Shown: positions 8,900 through 17,596, counted from the stretch's first letter. The stretch: DNA of 64,000 bases from Nocardiopsis sp. YSL2 (GCF_030555055.1 NZ_JAMOAO010000001.1:4588001-4652000), one strand, 5' to 3'. Made by a program: numbers and translations. The notes: generated from the sequence alone by a model not told the origin.

Positions 8900-9235
8900 A
8901 TGCCCCTCGCACTGATGTTCGTCGACGTCCAGCGCAACATGCTGGAGGGCTTCCGCAAGACCGAGCCCGACACGTTCCCCGTCCCGGGCCTGGCGGCCTC
9001 GCTCGACGGCTTCGGCGTGCGCACACTGGTCGTCGCGGGGTTCCAGAGCGAGTTCTGCATCGCCGCCACCAGCCGGGCCGCCCTGGGCAAGGGCTACGAC
9101 GTCGTCCTGGCGGCGGGGGCGCACGCCACCTATCCCGGGCCGTCCGGTGCCCGTGACCTGGCAGAATCCGTCGAACGGGAACTCCAGTCCCGCGGAATCA
9201 AGGTTTCCCCCGCAGACGACCCCGACTTCCGGTAA
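8900..9235 (+). CDS. Isochorismatase-like cysteine hydrolase, internally shortened
   Basis: This is a 111-aa protein of the isochorismatase/cysteine-hydrolase fold. The first strand with its Asp is present (MPLALMFVDVQRNM). So are a Lys (FRKTEPDTF) in the position of the catalytic Lys and the nucleophile segment VRTLVVAGFQSEFCIAATSRA with Cys. Family members are usually 170-210 aa. Here the roughly 50 residues between the Asp strand and the Lys segment are missing, so the first part of the Rossmann-like core is deleted. Only a weak ribosome site precedes ATG 8900. It follows the hypothetical gene by 32 bp and is followed by two terminator hairpins. It may be a decayed hydrolase or a minimal family member. 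Confidence 0.65.
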   Translation: MPLALMFVDVQRNMLEGFRKTEPDTFPVPGLAASLDGFGVRTLVVAGFQSEFCIAATSRAALGKGYDVVLAAGAHATYPGPSGARDLAESVERELQSRGIKVSPADDPDFR

Positions 9236-9247
9236 GAATGAACCACG

Positions 9248-9276
9248 GCACCTCTCCACCCCTCCCGGAGAGGTGC
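9248..9276. terminator. Hairpin terminator
   Basis: A 10-bp perfect stem (GCACCTCTCC / GGAGAGGTGC) with a 9-nt loop starts 12 bp after the stop of the isochorismatase-like gene. Confidence 0.7.
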
Positions 9277-9336
9277 GGCGCCTCGGCGAAGGCCCGACAC
9301 ACCCCCTTGGTGTCGGCACAGCAGGGGCGCTGTCGG

Positions 9337-9376
9337 GATCGGCCCCGGATCTGCCCCGGGGCCGATCTTCTTCTGT
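9337..9376 (+). terminator. Intrinsic terminator with U-rich tail
   Basis: A 12-bp perfect stem (GATCGGCCCCGG / CCGGGGCCGATC) with a 7-nt loop is followed by TTCTTCTGT. This is one of the few sites here with a clear T-rich tract. The rest of 9236-9606 holds no gene that I can support. Confidence 0.8.
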
Positions 9377-9606
9377 CCCGGGCCTGTCCGGGGCCGTCGC
9401 CCGCACCGGAACCGGTGCCGGTGCGCGCCGTCGAAGCTCCCACCCCGCGGGACCCGGGAGCGGCGCCATGAGTGTCGATCGGGCCTCACGGTGCGCACCG
9501 CCGCCGGCCGCTGACCGGCACGCGGGTTGTCCACAGGCCCTCAGCGGCGGGTCGCCGAACGCCCTAACCTGGCCGCAGACGTGAATCGAACACCAAGGGG
9601 GCACTG

Positions 9607-11367
9607 ATGGCGGGACGCGACGGAGGCGGCGGCCGCGGCGGCCGCTACGGCGGCGGCCGTGGCGGCGGGGGCGGCGGGCGCAGGCCCGAGCCGGAACCCA
9701 TCCGGGGCGTGCGCGACGACGCCCGGCTCTCGTCCGAACTCCTCAGGATGGACGGAGCCTCCTACGGCCGCTACAAGACACTCAAGGGCGACTGGGACTT
9801 CGGCGACTTCACCCTGACCGTGCAGCGCGTGCAGGCCGACCCCTTCGCGCCGCCCTCGCGCGTGCGGGTGCTCGTACCCGACAGCGGTGTCCCCAAGAGC
9901 GCCTGGGCCGACCCGGTCCGCCGCCGCGCCACCGCCGACTACCTCGGCCGCCGGGCCCGCCGCCTGCTCAGGGGCTCGCTGCTCAAGATCGACACCGGCG
10001 GCCAGGAGGTCATCGAACGCTCCTCCTGCCGTCTCACCGACGGCGGCTTCGACCTGCGGATCGGCATCGATCTTCCCGGCCACGGGCGGCGCATCGACGG
10101 CCGCGGGGCCGAGCGCGAGTTCTGCCGGACCCTGCCCGGACTGGTCGACGACCTCGACTGGGAGGAGATCGACGCCGAGGAGGCCGTCGCCTTCGCCGAC
10201 AGCGTCGCCGACACGGTGGCGCTGCGGTCCGGTCTCGCCGAGCGCCGCCTCGTCGCGTTCGTCGCCGACGGCGCCGTCCTGCCGCGCAGCAGCGGCGTCA
10301 GCGACGAGCCCCTCACCAAGGGAGCCGTGCCCTTCGACTCACCCGAGTCCCTGCGGGTCAGTGTCGACCTGCCGCACCGCGGCACCGTCACGGGCATGGG
10401 CGTCCCCGAGGGCATCACGCTGATCGTCGGCGGCGGCTTCCACGGCAAGTCCACCCTCCTGCACGCCCTGGAACGCGGCGTCTACGACCACGTGCCCGGC
10501 GACGGCCGCGAACTCGTCGTCACCCGCGACGACGCCGTCAAGATCCGCGCGGAGGAGGGCCGCCGGGTCGAACGCACCGACGTCAGCGCGTTCGTGCGCA
10601 ACCTGCCCACCGGAGCCGACACCAGCGACTTCCGCACCGAGAACGCCTCCGGCTCCACCTCGCAGGCCGCCAACATCTGCGAGGCCGTCGAGGCGGGTGC
10701 CCGCACACTGCTGGTGGACGAGGACTCCACCGCCACCAACCTGATGATCCGCGACGAGCGCATGCAGGCCCTCGTGCACGGCGACCGCGAGCCGCTGATC
10801 CCGTTCATCGACCTCGTCCGCCCGCTCCACCGCGAGCACGCTGTGTCCACCGTGCTCGTCATGGGCGGCAGCGGTGACTACTTCGATGTCGCCGACCTGG
10901 TCGTCATGCTCGACGCCTACCACCCGCACGACGTCACCGAGCGGGCCCGCGCGCTGGCGCACGACCGTGCCGACGCCCACTTCGGCATGCCCCGCGCCCG
11001 CGTCGTCGACCCGGGGTCGGTGGACGACAGCACCGCACGCGGCCGCGGCAGGATCAAGCGCCGCGACATGGACGTGCTGGCCTTCGGTGACAGCGACATC
11101 GACGTCCGCTCCCTCGAACAGTTCGTCGACCCGGGACAGATCACCGGGGCGGGCCTGGCCCTGCGCGCGCTGGTCCGCCGCGGCCACCTGGACGGCACCC
11201 GCACCCTCGCCGAGGCCCTCGACACCCTGGACCGGGCACTGGCGGAGGAGGGGGTCACGCTTCTCGGGGGTGATTTCGGCGGCGACTACGCCCTGCCGCG
11301 CCGGTTCGAGATCGCCGCCACACTCAACCGCCTGCGCACCCTCAGGGTCCGTGACCTCCACGGATGA
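9607..11367 (+). CDS. Predicted ABC-class ATPase (ABC_ATPase family)
   Basis: This is a 586-aa cytosolic ATPase of the stand-alone 'predicted ATPase of the ABC class' family. The first 30 residues are a Gly/Arg-rich tail (GRGGRYGGGRGGGGGGRR) resembling an RNA-binding RGG tract. Walker A is GGGFHGKSTLL (about 278-288). Walker B is TLLVDEDSTATNLM (about 370), followed by the long conserved C-terminal part ending in ATLNRLRTLR. It lacks transmembrane segments and a transporter partner. Function is unknown; a link to nucleic acids is suggested only by the basic Gly-rich tail. ATG 9607 follows AAGGGGG. It stands alone, preceded by terminators. Confidence 0.85.
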   Translation: MAGRDGGGGRGGRYGGGRGGGGGGRRPEPEPIRGVRDDARLSSELLRMDGASYGRYKTLKGDWDFGDFTLTVQRVQADPFAPPSRVRVLVPDSGVPKSAWADPVRRRATADYLGRRARRLLRGSLLKIDTGGQEVIERSSCRLTDGGFDLRIGIDLPGHGRRIDGRGAEREFCRTLPGLVDDLDWEEIDAEEAVAFADSVADTVALRSGLAERRLVAFVADGAVLPRSSGVSDEPLTKGAVPFDSPESLRVSVDLPHRGTVTGMGVPEGITLIVGGGFHGKSTLLHALERGVYDHVPGDGRELVVTRDDAVKIRAEEGRRVERTDVSAFVRNLPTGADTSDFRTENASGSTSQAANICEAVEAGARTLLVDEDSTATNLMIRDERMQALVHGDREPLIPFIDLVRPLHREHAVSTVLVMGGSGDYFDVADLVVMLDAYHPHDVTERARALAHDRADAHFGMPRARVVDPGSVDDSTARGRGRIKRRDMDVLAFGDSDIDVRSLEQFVDPGQITGAGLALRALVRRGHLDGTRTLAEALDTLDRALAEEGVTLLGGDFGGDYALPRRFEIAATLNRLRTLRVRDLHG

Positions 11368-11601
11368 GCCGCCAGCGGGGGCGCTGTGAGCGTGGTCACC
11401 GCGGGGTGAGACGGTCGCCCCTCGGCCCGCGGCCACCGTCGGGAGGTCGGTATTGTGGACAAGCAGGGCACAGCGGTCCAGGCGAGACGGTCACGGGGCG
11501 ACCCGGACAGGCACTCGCGGGCAGGCGCGCCGTGGCGGCCTCGCCGCGGCGTGGACGTCGCGGTCCCTGCGATCCCGATCAGTTATGGAGACGAGAACCC
11601 G

Positions 11602-12528
11602 GTGCGTGACCCCGCAGATCTGTACCAACTCCATCCCGGATTCGACGACGTCGCCGGTCTGGCGATGCTGGTCTGTCTGGACGGCTTCGTCGACGCCGGA
11701 CACGCCGGGCGCCAGATGGCCTCGGAGCTGTTCGACCGGTCCACCGCGGAGGAGATCGCGACCTTCGACACCGACCGCCTCGTGGACTACCGGTCCCGGC
11801 GCCCGACGATGACCTTCGTGGAGAACGTCTGGACCGACTACGACGCCCCCAAGCTCGCGCTCTACCGCATGTTCGACCAGGACGACGCCCCTTACCTGGT
11901 CCTGCACGGTCCGGAGCCGGACCGTGAGTGGGAGGGCTTCGTCGCCGCCGTCGCCGAGCTCGTCGAGCACTTCTCCGTCACCCTCACCCTCAGCGTCCAC
12001 GGCATCCCGATGGCGGTGCCGCACACCCGCCCGGTGACCGTGACCCCGCACTCCACGCGGCCCGAGCTGGTGGCCGGACACACACCGTGGATCGGCCGCG
12101 TCGAGGTACCCGGCAGCGCCGTGTCGCTGCTGGAGTTCCGGCTGGGTGAGCGGGGCCACGACTTCATCGGCTACGCCGTCCACGTGCCCAGCTACCTCGC
12201 CCAGTCCCCGTACCCCAGGGCGGCCATCGCCGCGGTGGAGTTCGTGGCCGGGGCGACCGGGCTGGCCCTGCCCAGCCAGGGGCTGCAGGACATCGCCGGA
12301 GCCACGGACGTCGACATCGCCGAACAGGTGGCGGCCTCCGAGGAGGTGCAGCGTGTCGTGGCCAACCTGGAACGGCAGTACGACGACATCATGTCCTCAC
12401 GGACCGACCCCGAGGAGCGGACCACGCTCCCGTTGGCCGAGGAGGAGGCCGGTCTGCCCACCGCCGACGAACTCGGCGCGGAACTCGAACGCTACCTCGC
12501 CGAGCGCGAGGGCGACGGAAACGGATAA
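11602..12528 (+). CDS. PAC2-family protein
   Basis: This is a 308-aa protein of the PAC2 (proteasome-assembly-chaperone-2-like) family common in actinobacteria. It starts VRDPADLYQLHPG, then GLAMLVCLDGFVDAGHAG, ELFDRSTAEEIATFDTDRLVD, YLVLHGPEPDREWEGF and SLHG-type turns (TLSVHGIPMAVPHTRP). An acidic C-terminal helix carries the end. GTG 11602 was chosen because GGAGA lies 10 bases before it and family similarity begins there. An in-frame ATG 49 codons earlier would add a low-complexity Arg-rich extension. It lies 3 bp before pyrD, so the two are co-transcribed. A role in proteasome-associated assembly is inferred from family name only. Confidence 0.82.
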   Translation: MRDPADLYQLHPGFDDVAGLAMLVCLDGFVDAGHAGRQMASELFDRSTAEEIATFDTDRLVDYRSRRPTMTFVENVWTDYDAPKLALYRMFDQDDAPYLVLHGPEPDREWEGFVAAVAELVEHFSVTLTLSVHGIPMAVPHTRPVTVTPHSTRPELVAGHTPWIGRVEVPGSAVSLLEFRLGERGHDFIGYAVHVPSYLAQSPYPRAAIAAVEFVAGATGLALPSQGLQDIAGATDVDIAEQVAASEEVQRVVANLERQYDDIMSSRTDPEERTTLPLAEEEAGLPTADELGAELERYLAEREGDGNG

Positions 12529-12531
12529 CCG

Positions 12532-13674
12532 TTGTTCTACCAGATTCTCTTCCGCTCGGTGCTGCGCCATCTGGACGCTGAGAAGGCGCACACGCTGAGC
12601 TTCGCGGCCCTGCGCGGCGCGGCGGCCGTGCCCGGTGTGGCCGCCGCCATGGGCCGGGTCCTGGGCCCGCGCGAACCGGAGCTGACGGTGCGCGCCCTGG
12701 GACAGGAGTTCCCCGGCCCGCTCGGGCTCGCGGCGGGCTTCGACAAGAACGCGGAGAGCCCCGACGGCCTGGCCGCCCTCGGCTTCGGGTTCGTGGAGAT
12801 CGGCACCGTCACCGCCCAGCCGCAGCCCGGCAACCCCAAGCCGCGGCTGTTCCGCCTGGTCCAGGACCGCGCCGTCGTCAACCGCATGGGCTTCAACAAC
12901 GAGGGCTCCGCCCTGGTCGCCGAGCGCCTGCACCACCATCGCGGCCGTCGCCGTCCGGTGCTCGGCGTCAACATCGGCAAGACCAAGGTCACGCCCGAGG
13001 CCGAGGCCCCCGCCGACTACGCCACCAGCGCCCGCCGGCTGGCGCGCTACGCCGACTACATGGTGGTCAACGTCAGCTCGCCCAACACGCCCGGTCTGCG
13101 CAACCTGCAGGGCGTGGAGCAGTTGCGCCCGCTCCTGGCCGCGGTGCGCGAGGCCCTGGCCGAGTCCGGACACGCGTCGCTGCCGCTGCTGGTCAAGATC
13201 GCCCCGGACCTGGCCGACGAGGACATCGACGCGGTCGCCGACCTGGCCCTGGCCGAGGGCCTGGACGGCATCATCGCCACCAACACCACCATCTCCCGCG
13301 AGGGCCTGCTGGCCTCCGACGAGGAGGTGGCGGCCGCCGGAGCGGGCGGCCTGTCCGGCGCTCCGCTCAAGCAGCGGTCACTGGAGGTGCTGCGCCGCCT
13401 GCGCGCCCGTGTGGGCGGCCAGGTCACACTGATCGCGGTCGGCGGTATCGAGACGCCCGAGGACGCCTGGGAGCGGATCCGCTCCGGAGCGACCCTCGTG
13501 CAGGGCTACACCGGCCTGATCTACGGCGGCCCGTTCTGGCCGCGCCGGATCCACCGCGGCCTGGCCCGCCTGGTCCGCGCCGCCGGCTACGCCTCCGTCG
13601 GCGAGGCCGTGGGCGTGGATGCCCCGGCCCCCGCACTGACCCTGGCCGAGGACCCCGCGGGCAGGACCGCCTGA
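12532..13674 (+). CDS. pyrD: Dihydroorotate dehydrogenase (quinone), class 2
   Basis: This is a 380-aa FMN enzyme that oxidises dihydroorotate to orotate with quinone, the fourth step of pyrimidine synthesis, at the membrane. The class-2 N-terminal helix pair (FRSVLRHLDAEKAHTLSF) is followed by GPLGLAAGFDKNAE, EIGTVTAQPQPGNPKPRLFR, INRMGFNN-type NRMGFNNEG, VNVSSPNTPGLR with the catalytic Ser, VKIAPDL, ATNTT, GGLSGAPL, GGIETPEDAWERI and VQGYTGLIYGGP. The start is TTG 12532, 3 bp after the PAC2 stop. A purine-rich GGAAACGGA precedes it. It is outside any visible pyr operon, as is common for class 2. Confidence 0.95.
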   Translation: MFYQILFRSVLRHLDAEKAHTLSFAALRGAAAVPGVAAAMGRVLGPREPELTVRALGQEFPGPLGLAAGFDKNAESPDGLAALGFGFVEIGTVTAQPQPGNPKPRLFRLVQDRAVVNRMGFNNEGSALVAERLHHHRGRRRPVLGVNIGKTKVTPEAEAPADYATSARRLARYADYMVVNVSSPNTPGLRNLQGVEQLRPLLAAVREALAESGHASLPLLVKIAPDLADEDIDAVADLALAEGLDGIIATNTTISREGLLASDEEVAAAGAGGLSGAPLKQRSLEVLRRLRARVGGQVTLIAVGGIETPEDAWERIRSGATLVQGYTGLIYGGPFWPRRIHRGLARLVRAAGYASVGEAVGVDAPAPALTLAEDPAGRTA

Positions 13675-13709
13675 CCCGGCTCCGACGGCCCCGACCCCGC
13701 GCCATCGAC

Positions 13710-13739
13710 CGGCGCCCCCGGACCCGTCCGGGGGCGCCG
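13710..13739. terminator. Bidirectional hairpin terminator
   Basis: A 14-bp perfect stem (CGGCGCCCCCGGAC / GTCCGGGGGCGCCG) with a 2-nt spacer lies between convergent pyrD and the deacetylase gene. Confidence 0.75.
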
Positions 13740-13770
13740 TCCTCGCGCCGGGCGGGTGCGGGGGCGCTGC

Positions 13771-15315
13771 TCAGCCTTCGATCTCCGGCACGGTCTCACC
13801 CTCGGGGTAGGACTCGCCGACCTCGGGATCGCCGAGGGTCTCGCTGACGGTCGCGAACTCGTAGCCCTCCTCGCGCAGCCGCTCGACGATCTCCGGCACG
13901 GCCGCCAGGGTCGCCGGGAGCGTGTCGTGCAGCAGGACCACCGCGCCCGGTTCGGCCTGGTGCAGCACGCGCTCCACGATCCCGTCGCGGTCGATCTCCA
14001 TCCAGTCCTCGCTGTCCGAGCTCCAGAGGATCTCGGCCATGTCCTGGTCACCGATCTCCTCGAGGACCTCGGACGAGCTCGCGCCGAACGGCGGCCGGAA
14101 CAGGTCCACGGTGTACCCGGTGTTGCGCCGCACGATCGCGCTCACGACCGCCATCTGCGCGGTCAGTTCGTCGGCCCCGTACTCGGGCATGTGCTCGTGC
14201 AGGTCGTTGTGGTTGGCGACCTCGTGCCCCTCGGCGTAGGCGCGCCGCAGGATGTTGGGGTAGGTCAGCGCCGGGTTCCCGTTGAGGAAGAACGTCGCCG
14301 GCACCTCCTGCTCCGCCAGGATGTCGAGCAGGTGGGGGGTGGTCTCGGCCGGGCCGTCGTCGAAGGTCAGCGCGATGCACTTGGCGTCCTCGTCCGCGCA
14401 GTCCACGCCAGTGCCCGGCGTGATCTCGCCGGGCACCGGCGGGCGCGTCCCATGGTCGACGCTCGGCTCGGGCACGGTGAGGTCGGGCTCCTCCACCAGC
14501 GACGCCGCCCGGGCCCGCTCTCCCAGGTCGGACAGGAGCGGGGCCACCTCCTCGGAGTCCAGGACGGCGGTGACCCGTCCCGGTTCGGGGTCGGGCGGGT
14601 GCCCTTCACGGGGCGGCGACAGGTGGCCGTCGTCGAATTCCACGACCAGGTCGCCGTCGGTGTTGAACCCCATCGAGTCATAGGTCCCCAGTACCGGGTA
14701 CAGCACCTCCGAGCCCACGTGGGGGTCGTCGGCCAGAGCCTCCGACACCAGCCCGTTGAGCTCCTCCAACGCCGCCTGGTCGCGGACGAGTTCGGTGGCG
14801 TAGCGGGTCAGCCCGCTCTGCGCGTCGTACCAGTAGGTTCCGTACGCCCGGCGCGTGCCGTGCAGGTCCGTCTCCGTCCGGATCAGTCGCACGCCCAGGA
14901 CACCGTCGCCGGCGGCGACGACCTGCCAGTCGATGTCCAGGCTCATCGGATCCCGGCTGGCCCCGCGAAAGTCCTGGACGTCCCGGTCCACCTGTGCGGC
15001 CAGGTCGGTGGTGAACTGCTCGGCCGCCCCCGTGAACGCCGGGTGGGCGACATCGATCTCCACGCCCTCCGGCCGGTGGGGATGGTCTCCGAAGGCGTCG
15101 GCGTCGCCGGTCCACTCGTCCACCGCCGCCTCGGCCGCCTCCGCCGGATCGATGAGGACGGTGATGTCCTCGGGCGCGGTGGTGCCGCCTCCGGTGATCG
15201 CCGCGCAGGCGGTCACCGGCAGGAGCACCGCCGCGAGGGCGGCACCGGTCCTCCACCGCCGGGCCGGGACCGGGCTGGACCCGGTCCTGACCTGGGGAAC
15301 TCGGGTCGCTGGCAC
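13771..15315 (-). CDS. Polysaccharide deacetylase lipoprotein with RsiV-like domain
   Basis: This is a 514-aa exported protein. A lipoprotein signal (ALAAVLLPVTAC, Cys about 37) anchors it to the outer face of the membrane. Residues about 50-270 form an RsiV/PdaC-like domain (YDSMGFNTDGDLVVEFDDG). Residues about 300-510 form the NodB domain: CIALTFDDGPAETTP (catalytic and metal Asp), HEVANHNDLHEH (metal His pair), DLFRPPFGASSSE, ILWSSDSEDW and VVLLHDT. It probably de-N-acetylates peptidoglycan or another cell-surface amino sugar. GTG 15315 follows GAGGGAG. A paralogue with the same architecture lies upstream in the same direction, separated by a long palindrome. Confidence 0.9.
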   Translation of the reverse strand: MPATRVPQVRTGSSPVPARRWRTGAALAAVLLPVTACAAITGGGTTAPEDITVLIDPAEAAEAAVDEWTGDADAFGDHPHRPEGVEIDVAHPAFTGAAEQFTTDLAAQVDRDVQDFRGASRDPMSLDIDWQVVAAGDGVLGVRLIRTETDLHGTRRAYGTYWYDAQSGLTRYATELVRDQAALEELNGLVSEALADDPHVGSEVLYPVLGTYDSMGFNTDGDLVVEFDDGHLSPPREGHPPDPEPGRVTAVLDSEEVAPLLSDLGERARAASLVEEPDLTVPEPSVDHGTRPPVPGEITPGTGVDCADEDAKCIALTFDDGPAETTPHLLDILAEQEVPATFFLNGNPALTYPNILRRAYAEGHEVANHNDLHEHMPEYGADELTAQMAVVSAIVRRNTGYTVDLFRPPFGASSSEVLEEIGDQDMAEILWSSDSEDWMEIDRDGIVERVLHQAEPGAVVLLHDTLPATLAAVPEIVERLREEGYEFATVSETLGDPEVGESYPEGETVPEIEG

Positions 15316-15351
15316 TGACGGACTCCCTCAACTGGACCGATTCCACGCTTG

Positions 15352-15365
15352 TCTTGCCAGCAAGA
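15352..15365. promoter_or_regulatory. Short palindrome upstream of the deacetylase lipoprotein gene
   Basis: TCTTGC-CA-GCAAGA, 6-bp arms, lies 37 bp upstream of GTG 15315. This is where a promoter-proximal operator would lie. No regulator can be named. Confidence 0.35.
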
Positions 15366-15385
15366 TAGAGGACCGGGAGTGCCGC

Positions 15386-15421
15386 CCAGGTGTCCTGACC
15401 ACAAGTGGTCAGGACACCTGG
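15386..15421. terminator. 36-bp perfect palindrome (terminator or operator)
   Basis: The arms CCAGGTGTCCTGACCAC and GTGGTCAGGACACCTGG (17 bp, no mismatch) are separated only by AA. It lies 35 bp after the stop of the upstream deacetylase gene and 71 bp before the start of the next. It has no T-tract. It could terminate the first gene, but so perfect a palindrome with a 2-nt centre is also typical of a dimeric-protein site. Confidence 0.6.
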
Positions 15422-15456
15422 CGCGTCATCCCCGTGCACGCCCTGTCCGTCCGCCC

Positions 15457-17025
15457 CTACACGTCCTCGTGGTCCCCGTCCGGGGACGGGCTCTCCTCGG
15501 GCGGTGCGGGGACGCCGTCGACGTAGGTCGCGCCGGGCTCGGTGGTACCGAGCAGCTGGGAGACGGTGACCATGGTGTAGCCGCGCGCGTCCAGCTCACG
15601 GATGATCTCGTGGGACGCGGTGATCGACGTGTCGTGGATGTCGTGCATGAGGATGATGGCGCCGTCGGAGGCACCGTTCAGCGCGCGGCCCTTCACGATC
15701 GACGCGTTGCGGTCCTTCCAGTCGTTGGTGTCGACGCTCCACAGGATCTGCGCCAGCCCCATGTCCGCGGTCACGGCCGCGACGCTGTCGTCGGTCGCGC
15801 CGTACGGCGGACGCATGAGGTCGGGGGTGTAGCCGGTCTCGCGGTAGATCTGTGCCTGCACGGTGGCCAGCTCCGACCGCACAGCGCTCTCGCTCAGGCC
15901 CGTCAGGTCGGGGTGGCCGAGCGTGTGGTTGGCGATCTCGTGCCCCTCGGCGTAGGCCCGCCGGACCGTCATCGGGTCCGCCATGACCGGCACACCGGTG
16001 ACGAAGAACGTGGCCCGCGCGTCGTACTCCGCCAGGGTGTCCAGCAGCGCGGGGGTGCCCCCACCGGGACCGTCGTCGTAGGTCAGGGCCACGCACCTGG
16101 TCTCGGGGTCGGAGCAGTCGACCTCGTCGTCGACGGGGGACAGGTGGCCCGGCGTCGGGTCGTCCCGGCCGTCCTTGTCCGCCTCGGGCGGCTCGGCGAT
16201 GGCGAACCCCCGTACCCCGACGGTCGCCGCGTCGCGCACCCGCGCGCCCAGCTCCGACAGCAGGGGCTCGGTCCCCTCGCGGTCCAGCACCGCGTGCACG
16301 CGGCCCTCGTCGGGCGCCGCCACCTGCCCGTCGTCGAACTCCACGACCAGGTCGCCGTCCGGGTTGAACCCGACGGAGTCGTACAGCGCGCCGACCGGGT
16401 GGATGGTGTCGGTGTACGCGGAGTCCGGAACGCGTTCCCTGACCAGTCCGTTGGCCTCCGCCAGCTGGTCCTGTCCGCCGAACAGGCGCGTGGACTCGAA
16501 GGTCTGCCCGGTGGCGGTGTCGTACCAGTAGGTGCTGTGGCACTCCCGGGTGCCCTCGGAGTCGGTCTCCATGCTCGTCATACGCACGCCCACCACGCCG
16601 TCGTTGGCGGCGGTGAGCTGCCACTCGGCCTCGTAGGACTCCGCGCCCGGGTTGGCGGCGTCGAACGCCTCGACGCCGGCGGCCAGTGTCCGGTCGAGGA
16701 AGTCGGTGAGCGGCTCGGCGTTGGGCAGGACGGGGTAGCGGACCACCACGTCGAGGTCGCCGTCGTAGGCGAGTTCGGCCTCGTCGAGGTCCACGACCTC
16801 GGCGGGGTCGACCACCGTCAGCTCGTCGGGTTCGCCGGTCGCGGGTATCTCGGGAGCACTCGCGTCCTCGGTGGACCCGTTCGAGGCGGTCTCCGAGTCG
16901 ACGGGGGCCAGGGGCCCCGAGGGACGGGTCGCCAGGTACACCAGTCCCAACAGGACCACCATCGCGACCACAACCGTGATCAGGGGGCGATCAGGTGCCA
17001 TCGTGGGGTGGGACGGCTTGTTCAC
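15457..17025 (-). CDS. Membrane-anchored polysaccharide deacetylase with RsiV-like domain
   Basis: This is a 522-aa paralogue of the next gene downstream. A single N-terminal transmembrane segment (ITVVVAMVVLLGLVYLA, about 16-32) replaces the lipobox. An RsiV/PdaC-like domain (LYDSVGFNPDGDLVVEFDDG) spans about 100-290. A NodB domain spans about 310-500, with CVALTYDDGPGGGTP, HEIANHTLGHPDL, PDLMRPPYGATDD, ILWSVDTNDW and IILMHDIHDTS. The predicted action is metal-dependent de-N-acetylation of cell-wall glycan at the outer membrane surface. GTG 17025 follows GGAGAA at good spacing. It is divergent from the riboswitch-metE unit. A short acidic C-terminal tail (SPSPDGDHEDV) is low complexity. Confidence 0.9.
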   Translation of the reverse strand: MNKPSHPTMAPDRPLITVVVAMVVLLGLVYLATRPSGPLAPVDSETASNGSTEDASAPEIPATGEPDELTVVDPAEVVDLDEAELAYDGDLDVVVRYPVLPNAEPLTDFLDRTLAAGVEAFDAANPGAESYEAEWQLTAANDGVVGVRMTSMETDSEGTRECHSTYWYDTATGQTFESTRLFGGQDQLAEANGLVRERVPDSAYTDTIHPVGALYDSVGFNPDGDLVVEFDDGQVAAPDEGRVHAVLDREGTEPLLSELGARVRDAATVGVRGFAIAEPPEADKDGRDDPTPGHLSPVDDEVDCSDPETRCVALTYDDGPGGGTPALLDTLAEYDARATFFVTGVPVMADPMTVRRAYAEGHEIANHTLGHPDLTGLSESAVRSELATVQAQIYRETGYTPDLMRPPYGATDDSVAAVTADMGLAQILWSVDTNDWKDRNASIVKGRALNGASDGAIILMHDIHDTSITASHEIIRELDARGYTMVTVSQLLGTTEPGATYVDGVPAPPEESPSPDGDHEDV

Positions 17026-17207
17026 CAGGGGTTCTCCACGTTCATCTGCAGACGAACGTTCGCGCGGAGCCGGGGTGCTCCCGCGCGCAACGCTTGTTCA
17101 TGTGTTGTGTGACGCCCGACACGGAGCGGGGGTTCGCGCGGAAATCGGGCGCATGGCAAGGGATTCTGCGCCGGGTGCAGGGGCGAAGCGGGGGTCTCCC
17201 TATACTT

Positions 17208-17438
17208 GCAGGCGTGGAAGGTACACAGTCCACGAACGCGCCGGTCCGAGCCCCGGACCACAGTGGGCTGTGTCGCAAGAGGGAACCCGGTGCGAGTCCG
17301 GGACTGCCCCGCAGCGGTGAGTGGGAACGAAAGTCGCCATGAGCACTGGCACTCCGACCGGAACGGTCGGCGGCTGGGAAGCGGCGTCGAGTAGGTGAGC
17401 CGGTCGACCGGCACCGCCCACGAGTCCGAAGACCTGCC
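17208..17438 (+). ncRNA. Cobalamin (AdoCbl) riboswitch
   Basis: The metE leader carries the class signature. A core at 17281-17320 contains GGGAACCCGGTGCGAGTCCG followed by GGACTGCCCCGCAGCGGTGA. The distal conserved box GAGTCCGAAGACCTGCC is at 17422-17438. The outer P1 arms are GCAGG (17208-17212) and CCTGC (17433-17437). B12-bound RNA is expected to repress the B12-independent synthase downstream. TATACT at 17201-17206 is a candidate -10 box, but it would start RNA inside P1, so the real start may be further upstream. The rest of 17026-17599 contains no gene. Confidence 0.95.
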
Positions 17439-17546
17439 TCCGCCCGGTGGCGCACCCGTGCCGCCGGTGGTCCCGCGCCCCGAGGGAGGGCCAAGGGCGG
17501 TGGCAGGCGTGCGCGTCCCGGACGCGCTCTGACGCGTGCCCGCGTC

Positions 17547-17596
17547 CTTCTCTCCTACCCTCGGCCGGGACCCGGCTTTCGACGAGGGGAGAGAAG
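17547..17596 (+). promoter_or_regulatory. Shine-Dalgarno-sequestering hairpin of the metE riboswitch
   Basis: CTTCTCTCC (17547-17555) is perfectly complementary to GGAGAGAAG (17588-17596), and CCTC (17559-17562) to GAGG (17584-17587). Inside is a small GCCGGG/CCCGGC hairpin. The right arm is the metE ribosome-binding site, so this is a natural off-state structure. No terminator with a T-tract lies between aptamer and gene, which points to translational control. Confidence 0.7.

Noticed and set aside
9236..9606. A small gene in the interval before the ABC-class ATPase
   Set aside because: Possible frames lack ribosome sites and codon bias and run through two terminator hairpins.
15457..17025. 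Xylanase or chitin deacetylase assignment for the NodB proteins
   Set aside because: NodB motifs do not determine the substrate, and the RsiV-like domain and anchoring favour cell-wall glycan.
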